NCBI RefSeq assembly: GCF_034676725.1
Contig: NZ_JAUCBR010000004.1
Coordinates: 635,501-699,500, forward strand
Direction of reading: 5' to 3'
Length of the DNA: 64,000 nt
Source: Denitromonas sp.
GTDB lineage: Bacteria > Pseudomonadota > Gammaproteobacteria > Burkholderiales > Rhodocyclaceae
Below the pieces are notes generated by a model. It was not told where the DNA came from. It saw only the letters and a list, made by a program, of their open reading frames with translations, and did no database searches. The position numbers were made by a program, and so were the translations under genes. The first letter of the stretch is position 1; every line of letters starts with the position of its first letter. This document shows, piece by piece, positions 58,160 through 64,000 of the stretch.

Positions 58160-59052
58160 CAGAACACCCGATCCTGCAGCAGTCGGTTGAGGTATTGACC
58201 ATACCCGTTCTTGGCCAGCGGTGCCGCCAGTTCGGCGAGCTGCTCGCCGCTGATCCAGCCCTTGCGCCAGGCGATCTCCTCGGGGCAACCCACTTTGAGG
58301 CCCTGCCGCTTCTCCAGCGTCTGGATGAACATGCCGGCTTCGAGCAGGCTCTCGTGCGTGCCGGTATCCAGCCAGGCGTGGCCGCGGCCCATCACCTGCA
58401 CATCGAGCGCGCCCCAGTCGAGGTACTGGCGGTTCACATCGGTAATCTCCAGCTCGCCGCGCGGGCTGGGCTTGAGATTGCGGGCCACGTCGACCACGCG
58501 CTCGTCGTAAAAATACAGGCCGGTGACGGCGTAGCGGCTCTTGGGTTTGGCGGGCTTTTCTTCCAGGCTCACGGCGCGGCCGTCGGCGTCGAACTCGACC
58601 ACGCCGTAGCGCTCCGGGTCGAGCACCGGGTAGGCAAACACGCTGGCGCCGGCCGCATTGGTGCTGGCCGAGGCCAGGCCCTTGGCAAAGTCATGCCCGT
58701 AAAACAGGTTGTCGCCCAGCACCAGCGCGCTCGGCCCGCCGTCGATAAAGTCGGCGCCAATGATGAAGGCCTGCGCCAGCCCGTCGGGGCTCGCCTGCAC
58801 GGCGTATTGCAGGTTGAGGCCCCAGCGCGCGCCGTCGCCCAGCAGTTGCTCGAAGCGCGGTGTGTCTTGCGGCGTGGAGATGATCAGGATGTCGCGAATG
58901 CCCGCCAGCATCAAGGTGCTCAGCGGGTAGTAGATCATCGGCTTGTCGTACACCGGCAGCAGCTGCTTGGAGACGGCCAGCGTGGCCGGGTGCAGCCGGG
59001 TGCCCGAGCCGCCGGCCAGGATGATGCCCTTTCGGGCGCGTGTGGTGCTCAT
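58159..59052 (-). CDS. rmlA: Glucose-1-phosphate thymidylyltransferase
   Basis: 297 residues; joins glucose-1-phosphate to dTTP, the committed step, feedback-inhibited by dTDP-rhamnose in the family. LAGGSGTRLHPATLAVSKQL at the N-terminus, VLGDNLFYGHDF near 110 and GHAWLDTGTHESLLEA near 220 are canonical. CAGGAG precedes the ATG at 59052. A 160-bp REP-bearing gap separates it from rmlB. Confidence 0.97.
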   Translation of the reverse strand: MSTTRARKGIILAGGSGTRLHPATLAVSKQLLPVYDKPMIYYPLSTLMLAGIRDILIISTPQDTPRFEQLLGDGARWGLNLQYAVQASPDGLAQAFIIGADFIDGGPSALVLGDNLFYGHDFAKGLASASTNAAGASVFAYPVLDPERYGVVEFDADGRAVSLEEKPAKPKSRYAVTGLYFYDERVVDVARNLKPSPRGELEITDVNRQYLDWGALDVQVMGRGHAWLDTGTHESLLEAGMFIQTLEKRQGLKVGCPEEIAWRKGWISGEQLAELAAPLAKNGYGQYLNRLLQDRVF

Positions 59053-59089
59053 GACTCGCTCCTGCAATTCGATGTCTTTGTGCCTTGTC

Positions 59090-59205
59090 GGCCGGATGAA
59101 TCCGGCCCTACGAAAATGGCGTCCCCATTCACGCGGGTGCTGGCCGGATGAATCCGGCCCTACAAAGCTTCGGTCGTTCGAACGTAGGGCCGGATTCATC
59201 CGGCC
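59090..59205. repeat. Three REP units between rmlB and rmlA
   Basis: GGCCGGATGAATCCGGCC with CTAC at its end occurs at 59090-59111 and 59142-59163, and the inverse GTAG-GGCCGGATTCATCCGGCC form at 59184-59205. They lie inside the rml transcription unit and could stabilise or attenuate the mRNA. Confidence 0.85.
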
Positions 59206-59211
59206 AACGCC

Positions 59212-60285
59212 TTAACGCACCGCGTAGTGCTTGCTCACCCATTCCCGGTAGGCGCCGCTTTGCACGTTGGCGACCCAGGTGGGGTTGTCGAGATACCACT
59301 GCACGGTCTTGCGAATGCCGCTCTCAAAACTCTCGGCCGGTCGCCAGCCCAGCTCGCGCTCGATCTTGCGCGCGTCAATCGCGTAGCGGCGGTCGTGGCC
59401 GGGGCGGTCGGTCACGTAGGTGAGCAGGCGCTCGTAGGGGCCGGCCTCGGAGGGGCGCAGCTCATCGAGAATGGCGCAGATGGTTTTGACGATGGTGATG
59501 TTGGGCATCTCGTTCCAGCCGCCCACGTTGTAGGTCTCGCCCAGGCGGCCGCCGGCCAGCACGGTACGGATCGCGCTGCAGTGGTCGGTCACATACAGCC
59601 AGTCGCGCACGTTCATGCCGTCGCCGTAGATGGGCAGCGCCTTGCCAGCCAGGGCGTTGACGATCATCAGCGGGATCAGCTTTTCGGGGAACTGGTACGG
59701 CCCGTAGTTGTTTGAGCAGTTGGTGGTCACCACCGGCAGGCCGTAGGTGTGATGCCAGGCGCGCACCAGGTGGTCGCTGGCCGCCTTGCTCGCCGAGTAG
59801 GGGCTGTTGGGCTCATAGGGGTGGGTTTCGGTAAAGGCCGGCGCGTCGGGCGCGAGCGAGCCGTACACCTCGTCGGTGCTCACATGCAAAAAGCGGAAGC
59901 CCGACCTGGCCGGCTCGGCCATGTCGCTCCAGTAGGCGCGGGCGGCTTCGAGCAGCGTGAACGTGCCCTCCACATTGGTGCGCATGAACTCGCCCGGGCC
60001 ATGGATGGAGCGGTCGACATGGCTCTCGGCCGCAAAGTGCACAATCGCCCGCGGGCGGTGCTCATGCAGCAAGGCATCGACCAGGGCGCGGTCGCAGATG
60101 TCGCCCTGCACAAACACATGGCGCGCATCGCCCTGCAGCGACTTCAGGGTTTCGAGGTTGCCCGCGTAGGTGAGCTTGTCGAGGTTCACCACCGGCTCGC
60201 CGCTCTCGGCCAACCAGTCGAGCACAAAATTTGCGCCGATAAAGCCGGCGCCGCCTGTTACGAGAATCACGCGTTTCACTCCCAT
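59212..60285 (-). CDS. rmlB: dTDP-glucose 4,6-dehydratase
   Basis: 357 residues of the extended SDR family; removes water from dTDP-glucose. The NAD site is VTGGAGFIGANFV, the catalytic Asp/Glu pair is in HVSTDEVYG, and the Tyr-Lys is in SPYSASKAASDH. NNYGPYQFPEKLIPL is the family signature. The ATG at 60285 has GCAGG upstream; a start 24 nt earlier is possible. It is the first gene of the rmlBACD cluster. Confidence 0.97.
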   Translation of the reverse strand: MGVKRVILVTGGAGFIGANFVLDWLAESGEPVVNLDKLTYAGNLETLKSLQGDARHVFVQGDICDRALVDALLHEHRPRAIVHFAAESHVDRSIHGPGEFMRTNVEGTFTLLEAARAYWSDMAEPARSGFRFLHVSTDEVYGSLAPDAPAFTETHPYEPNSPYSASKAASDHLVRAWHHTYGLPVVTTNCSNNYGPYQFPEKLIPLMIVNALAGKALPIYGDGMNVRDWLYVTDHCSAIRTVLAGGRLGETYNVGGWNEMPNITIVKTICAILDELRPSEAGPYERLLTYVTDRPGHDRRYAIDARKIERELGWRPAESFESGIRKTVQWYLDNPTWVANVQSGAYREWVSKHYAVR

Positions 60286-60363
60286 GCCTGCATCGCCATG
60301 TGGGCGCAAGTAAATTTCAAATTTGGCCGTAGTTTACCGGACCACGGCGTCATGCCGATGATC

Positions 60364-60468
60364 GTAGGGTGGTCAGCTTTGCTGCCCACCAACAACCGTC
60401 CGAAGCACCCTCAACCCCCTGCCCGCGCTTCAACCGCCGATGGTGGGCAGCAAAGCTGACCACCCTAC
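60364..60468. repeat. Inverted REP pair upstream of rmlB and the toxin-antitoxin genes
   Basis: GTAG plus GGTGGTCAGCTTTGCTGCCC and ACC (60364-60390) faces its inverse ending CTAC (60442-60468). The pair can fold into a long stem between the divergent rmlB and antitoxin promoters. Confidence 0.85.
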
Positions 60469-60552
60469 AAACCCCTTGTCGCGAGCCCGTTGTCCAAACG
60501 CCCAAAGCTGCGTAAGGTAATACCTGACACTACCCGCCCACAGGAGGCGACC

Positions 60553-60843
60553 ATGCCCAGCGCTTCAACTCGCCCCGTCGCGATCAAGATCGACGACGCA
60601 ACCCGAGACCGCGTCAAGCGTCTGGCCGAGGCCCGACACCGCACGCCGCACTGGCTGATGCGCCAAGCCATCGAGGAATATGTCGATCGCGAGGAAAAAC
60701 GCGAGGCGTTCCGGCAAGATACGCTCAAGGCCTGGAACGAATACCAGGAAACGGGCCTCCATGGCACCGCCGACGAGGTTGAAGCCTGGCTTGCCAGCTG
60801 GGGCACCGACGACGAAAGTCCGGCCCCCGAATGGCACAAATAA
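60553..60843 (+). CDS. Ribbon-helix-helix antitoxin (CopG/StbD-like)
   Basis: 96 residues. The N-terminal RHH domain is PVAIKIDDATRDRVKRLAEA followed by R-H-R-T-P-H-W-L-M-R-Q-A-I, and a charged C-terminal tail (TADEVEAWLASWG) would bind the toxin. AGGAGG lies just before the ATG at 60553, stronger than the upstream in-frame alternative. The 3' end overlaps the toxin gene by 13 nt. Confidence 0.88.
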   Translation: MPSASTRPVAIKIDDATRDRVKRLAEARHRTPHWLMRQAIEEYVDREEKREAFRQDTLKAWNEYQETGLHGTADEVEAWLASWGTDDESPAPEWHK

Positions 60844-61121
60844 GGTACGCACCGGCCGCCCTCCGCGACCTGCAACGCCTGCGCGAATTTCTGCGCCCCA
60901 AAAACCCACTCGCCGCACAAAGAGCCGCGCAAGCCATTCTGGATGCGATGCGCGTGCTGGCTCGCCAACCGCACATCGGCCGCCCGGTTGACGACCTGCC
61001 CGAAGCCTACCGAGAATGGCTCATCGACTTCGGCGACAGCGGCTACGTCGCGCGGTATCGGTTCGATGGCGACACCGTCGTCATCCTGGCCTTGCGACAT
61101 CAAAAAGAAGTTGGCTACTGA
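60831..61121 (+). CDS. RelE/ParE-family toxin
   Basis: 96 residues with the ParE/RelE fold: IRYAPAALRDLQRLREFLRP, the helix pair AAQRAAQAILDAMRVLARQP, HIGRPVDDLPEAYREWLID, and a C-terminal strand VVILALRHQKEVGY. The HxGRPV and RHQKE motifs are typical of ParE-type members; target (gyrase or mRNA) cannot be settled. It overlaps the RHH antitoxin gene. Confidence 0.88.
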   Translation: MAQIRYAPAALRDLQRLREFLRPKNPLAAQRAAQAILDAMRVLARQPHIGRPVDDLPEAYREWLIDFGDSGYVARYRFDGDTVVILALRHQKEVGY

Positions 61122-61632
61122 GCCCATCAATCGCACCTTCCGTCCTCAACCGCCAGCTGACGCATCGTGCCCCAATCATCGTAGGGTGGTCAGCTTTGCT
61201 GCCCACCAAAACCGCCCGAGACATCCTCAATCGTCTGCCGGCGCTTCAACCGCCGATGGTGGGCAGCAAAGCTGACCACCCTACAAAACCTGCCGTGCGT
61301 CACCGCTCGCCGTAAAAACACCGCCCCGGCGCACCGGTCACCGTAGGGTGGGCGGCTTGCCGCCCACCGAAAACCCTATCGGCGCATCCATCATCGATGG
61401 TGGGCGGCGAGCCGCCCACCCTACAAAACTCAACCGTCTGCCGGTACATCGCCCGCCGATGGTGGGCAGCGGAGCTGACCACCCTACGAACCGACGACAA
61501 TCGGCGGATGCGCCTTTGGCTTATCCGCCCTACGGCGCCCGGCCGAAAATGTAGGGCGGATAAGCGCAGCGCATCCGCCGCCCCCCGCCACACCCGGCAT
61601 CCAGCGCAGCACATCACCCATTCAACACCGCC
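61122..61632. repeat. Dense REP array between the toxin gene and the IS3 element
   Basis: 511 bp without a gene. REP units: 61181-61207 and its inverse 61258-61284 (GGTGGTCAGC type); 61343-61368 and inverse 61399-61424 (GGTGGGCGGC type); a single inverted unit 61461-61487; and 61503-61533 with 61551-61579 (GGCGGAT type). Every unit keeps GTAG at its start or CTAC at its end. The last 20 bases also contain the displaced native stop codon of the metallo-hydrolase gene (TGA at 61614-61616, minus strand). Confidence 0.88.
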
Positions 61633-61640
61633 TGTAGTGG

Positions 61641-62528
61641 TCAAGTTTTTTCGGACACCGCGATAAGCTGTTTTGCGGTGAAGTTGCGTTCGTACGCGGT
61701 GGGCGCCATGTAGCCCAGCGTCGAATGCAAACGGACGGTGTTGTAGAAGCCAACGATGTAGTCGGCAATGTCCCGATTTGCCTCGGCCTGGTTGGCGTAG
61801 TTTTTCTGCCAGACGCGCTCCATCTTCAGGTTCAGGAAGAAGCGTTCCATCACGGCGTTGTCCCAGCAGTTGCCCTTGCGACTCATGCTGGCCAGCAATC
61901 CATGACGGCTCAGCAGTTCTCGGTAATTGGCGCTGGCGTACTGGCTGCCACGGTCCGAGTGCACGAGCAGCCCGGCCGGTGGCTGGCGCTGCGTGATGGC
62001 CATGCGCAGGGCGGAGCAAACCAGCTCGGCGTGCATGCTCGGCGCCATCGCCCAACCGACGATCTTGCGCGAGTACAGGTCCATCACTGCCGCCAGGTAG
62101 AGCCAGCCGGAGCCGGTGCGGATGTAGGTAATGTCGGAGACCCATGCGGCATTGACCGTGGCCGGACTGAATTGCCGATTCAGAACATGCTCTGCGATCG
62201 GCAACCCATGTCGGCTGTTTGTGGTGTGAATGAACTTGCGCTTCCAAACCGGGCGTAGCCCATGGACTCGCATGAGGCGACGAATGCGGTGTCGCCCCGC
62301 CGCAACGCCCTTGGCTCGCAACGTTGCCTGCAAACGGCGAGTACCGTAGGTTCGTCCTGATGCGGCAAAAGCGGCTTGCAAATAGACCGTGGTCGGGCAA
62401 ACCCGTTGCGGCCGCTTCAGACGCGAGCGCGCCGCGTAGTAGCCCGAGCGACTGACCGCCAGTAACCGGCATAGCGAAGCGACGGTGGTGGCCTTCGTTT
62501 GCAACTGATCGATGCACCGGTAGCTCAT
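61641..62528 (-). CDS. IS3-family transposase OrfB (DDE integrase domain)
   Basis: 295 residues from MSYRCIDQLQTKA. An HTH_21-like segment (GYYAARSRLKRPQR) leads into the rve integrase core with the DDE residues in NAAWVSDITYIRT, LLVHSDRGSQYAS and NAVMERFFLNLKMERVW. It is normally made as an OrfAB fusion by -1 frameshifting: the OrfA frame carries the slippery A6G (62557-62563) and slipping continues as KKSIGLLCPRTEMSYRC into this frame. An independent ATG at 62528 overlaps the OrfA stop. Confidence 0.93.
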   Translation of the reverse strand: MSYRCIDQLQTKATTVASLCRLLAVSRSGYYAARSRLKRPQRVCPTTVYLQAAFAASGRTYGTRRLQATLRAKGVAAGRHRIRRLMRVHGLRPVWKRKFIHTTNSRHGLPIAEHVLNRQFSPATVNAAWVSDITYIRTGSGWLYLAAVMDLYSRKIVGWAMAPSMHAELVCSALRMAITQRQPPAGLLVHSDRGSQYASANYRELLSRHGLLASMSRKGNCWDNAVMERFFLNLKMERVWQKNYANQAEANRDIADYIVGFYNTVRLHSTLGYMAPTAYERNFTAKQLIAVSEKT

Positions 62529-62821
62529 CTCAGTTCTCGGGCAAAGAAGGCCGATGCTTTTTTCAACAGATCGTTGTCCTGGCGAAGTTGGCGGTTCTCC
62601 GATTCCAGCTGGCGAATGCGCTGCTGCTCCGGCGTCAGCGCCTTGCCGATCCCGGGCAGCCCCGAGTGCTCTGCACCGACCTGCTCGACCCAGCGCCTGA
62701 CCGCCGACTCCACCAAGTCCATGTCGCGGCACACTTGGGCAATACTCAGTCCTTGCTCCCGGACCATCTGTACGACCTGCAGCTTGAACGCTGCATCGAA
62801 TGTCCTGCGTTTGCGTTTCAT
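62525..62821 (-). CDS. IS3-family transposase OrfA (HTH)
   Basis: 98 residues. The N-terminal helix-turn-helix (RTFDAAFKLQVVQMVREQG, LSIAQVCRDMDLVESAVRRW) binds the element ends, and the C-terminal leucine-zipper-like segment (RIRQLESENRQLRQDNDLLK) is for multimerisation. The run of six A followed by G near its 3' end is the frameshift site for OrfAB. Confidence 0.93.
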   Translation of the reverse strand: MKRKRRTFDAAFKLQVVQMVREQGLSIAQVCRDMDLVESAVRRWVEQVGAEHSGLPGIGKALTPEQQRIRQLESENRQLRQDNDLLKKASAFFARELR

Positions 62822-62851
62822 CAGTTTCTCCTCTCAAGGGGGATCATCCAC

Positions 62852-64000
62852 CTATCGAGGTGTCCGAGGAAATTGAACCACTACAGCCACCGCCTCACCC
62901 GTCTCGCGCACCAGGCGCTCGGCCAAGGTACGGCGGGCGTCGTCATCGCCATGAATCAAGCGCACCTCGCTCGGCAGATGCCGCATGCGCGTCACAAAGC
63001 GCACCAGGCCGTCCTGGTCGGCATGCGCCGAATAGCCCGACAGCGTCTCCACCCCGGCGCGAATGTCGATGCGCTCACCGTCCAGATCCACATAGCCGCC
63101 ACGGGGCCCGTAGGTCTGGATCGCCGCGCCCGGCGTGCCGCGTGCCTGGTAGCCCACAAACAACACATCGTGCCGCGCATCGTGCAGCATCGCCTTGAGG
63201 TAATTGACCACCCGGCCGCCTGCGCACATGCCGCTGGCCGCAATCACGATGGCCGGCTCGCCGCTGCGCGCCAGGCGCCGCACATTGGCCTGGTGTGCCT
63301 TGTGGTCATCAATGGCCACCAGCTGCTCGAACGACAGCGGCTGCCGCCCCGCCTTCACCCGCCGCTGCGCCTCGGCATCCCAGAACGGCTGCAGCTCGCG
63401 GTACAACTGCGTAAACCGCCCCGCCAGCGGCGAATCCAGATAAATGCGCAGCCTGGCCCAGCGCTCGGCATGGCGCCCCGGCCGCACGCGCTGGCGGTGC
63501 AGGATGTCTTCAAACTCATACAACAGCTCTTGCGTGCGCCCGATGCTGAACGCCGGCACAATCACCGTGCCGCCATTGCCCAACGCCCGCTCCACCACCG
63601 CCTGCAGCCGCTTGCGGCGCGTGGCGCGGCCCTCGTGGTTGCGGTCGCCATAGGTGCTCTCAAGCACCACCACGTCCGCCCGATACGGCGACTTGGGCGC
63701 CGGCAGCAGCGGCGCATACGGCGCGCCCAGGTCACCCGAAAACACCACCCGACGCACCGGCTGGCCCGGCCGGGCCAGCTCGCACTCCACATAGGCCGAG
63801 CCCAGAATATGCCCCGCCCGCTGCAACCGGATGCGGCACCGCCCCTGCGGCCCGTTCGCCACCGTCTGCCAGGTGCGCCACGGCAGGGGCCGAATGCGCG
63901 ACTCCACCAACTGCAGGTAACGCTCCACCACCCGCCGGTCGCGGCTGACCGACAACGCAAACGCATCGGCCAGTACCACTGGCAACAACTTGGCCGACGG
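62852..64000 (-). CDS. Beta-CASP metallo-beta-lactamase-fold hydrolase (partial; 3' end altered by the IS3 element)
   Basis: About 382 residues are visible; the N-terminal part with the HxHxDH metal motif lies beyond the window, and the frame stays open to 64000. It belongs to the MBL/beta-CASP RNA-processing nucleases (CPSF73/RNase J-like, MBL-fold exonuclease): GHILGSAYVECEL, VVFSGDLGAPY, VVLESTYGDRNHEG, VIVPAFSIGRTQELLYE, VIAASGMCAGGRVVNYLK and the last metal histidine in SGYSAHADQDG. The IS3 element sits in its last codons: the protein now ends VAVVVQFPRTPR, while the uninterrupted frame would have read VAVLNG and stopped. Catalytic motifs are untouched, so activity may persist. Confidence 0.88.
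   Translation of the reverse strand, partial: PSAKLLPVVLADAFALSVSRDRRVVERYLQLVESRIRPLPWRTWQTVANGPQGRCRIRLQRAGHILGSAYVECELARPGQPVRRVVFSGDLGAPYAPLLPAPKSPYRADVVVLESTYGDRNHEGRATRRKRLQAVVERALGNGGTVIVPAFSIGRTQELLYEFEDILHRQRVRPGRHAERWARLRIYLDSPLAGRFTQLYRELQPFWDAEAQRRVKAGRQPLSFEQLVAIDDHKAHQANVRRLARSGEPAIVIAASGMCAGGRVVNYLKAMLHDARHDVLFVGYQARGTPGAAIQTYGPRGGYVDLDGERIDIRAGVETLSGYSAHADQDGLVRFVTRMRHLPSEVRLIHGDDDARRTLAERLVRETGEAVAVVVQFPRTPR

Larger units (their letters stand above)
61633..62885 (-). mobile_element. IS3-family insertion sequence, complete
   Basis: 1253 bp with imperfect 27-bp terminal inverted repeats: left 61633-61659 starting TGTAGTGGTCAAG, and right 62859-62885, which reads TGTAGTGGTTCAA from its outer end; both finish TCGGACACC. 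A 3-bp target duplication GCC flanks it (61630-61632 and 62886-62888). The orfA/orfB pair is intact, so the element may still be active. Confidence 0.93.

Noticed and set aside
62525..62564. Frameshift in the IS3 transposase as a sign of a dead element
   Set aside because: The A6G slippery run and the overlapping OrfA/OrfB layout are the normal programmed -1 frameshift of IS3 elements.

Overview
The window is GC-rich, densely packed chromosomal DNA. I infer a betaproteobacterium, most likely Rhodocyclales (Azoarcus/Thauera/Zoogloea type). The reasons are the gene order pilMNOPQ-aroK-aroB-dgt-gltB-gltD, a MaoC-phosphotransacetylase fusion next to ackA, an imuA-imuB-dnaE2 cassette, a PEP-CTERM protein and a cyaY/lptM/lysA/mrcA block. 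No rRNA or tRNA gene was seen. The taxonomic call is inference and no database was searched.

Layout. 0-5.4 kb: siderophore/iron locus (TonB receptor, FMN alpha-hydroxy-acid dehydrogenase, PiuC-type dioxygenase, start of an exported protein) and a DsbA-family oxidoreductase. 5.7-11 kb: mutasome cassette imuA-imuB-dnaE2. 11-12.1 kb: HTH antitoxin/PIN toxin pair. 12.2-17.1 kb: CPA2 antiporter, exported double-SnoaL protein divergent from an AraC regulator, aspartate kinase. 17.1-27.4 kb: recC-recB-recD and a DnaQ-like exonuclease, framed by two inverted copies of a ~140-bp MITE-like repeat; recB carries a 4-bp duplication that breaks its frame. 27.4-30.9 kb: glmU, glmS and a small DUF5710 gene. 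31.1-33.7 kb: MaoC-Pta fusion and ackA. 33.7-35.2 kb: IS110-family element with a structured leader that may be a bridge RNA. 35.2-41.6 kb: gltB and gltD; gltD has two 1-nt insertions, and its 3' end is present three times in a 135-bp tandem array. 41.8-49.6 kb: dgt, aroB, aroK and the type IV pilus assembly operon. 49.7-54.9 kb: mrcA, cyaY, lptM, lysA and the PEP-CTERM protein. 55-61.6 kb: a REP-rich zone with a REP-associated tyrosine transposase (RAYT), the dTDP-rhamnose genes rmlBACD and a RHH/ParE-type toxin-antitoxin pair. 61.6-64 kb: an intact IS3-family element inserted in the last codons of a beta-CASP metallo-hydrolase that runs off the window.

Most genes are housekeeping functions: peptidoglycan precursors and polymerisation (glmS, glmU, mrcA, lysA), nitrogen assimilation (gltBD), shikimate pathway (aroKB), double-strand-break repair (recBCD), translesion synthesis and pilus biogenesis. 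The less ordinary material is repetitive: the gltD 3'-end array, at least five REP families that share a GTAG foot around one RAYT gene, the inverted MITE-like pair around recCBD, and the IS110 leader RNA. The three frameshifts (one in recB, two in gltD) lie in genes that normally stay intact. They are either recent lesions or consensus-sequence errors and need read-level checking.
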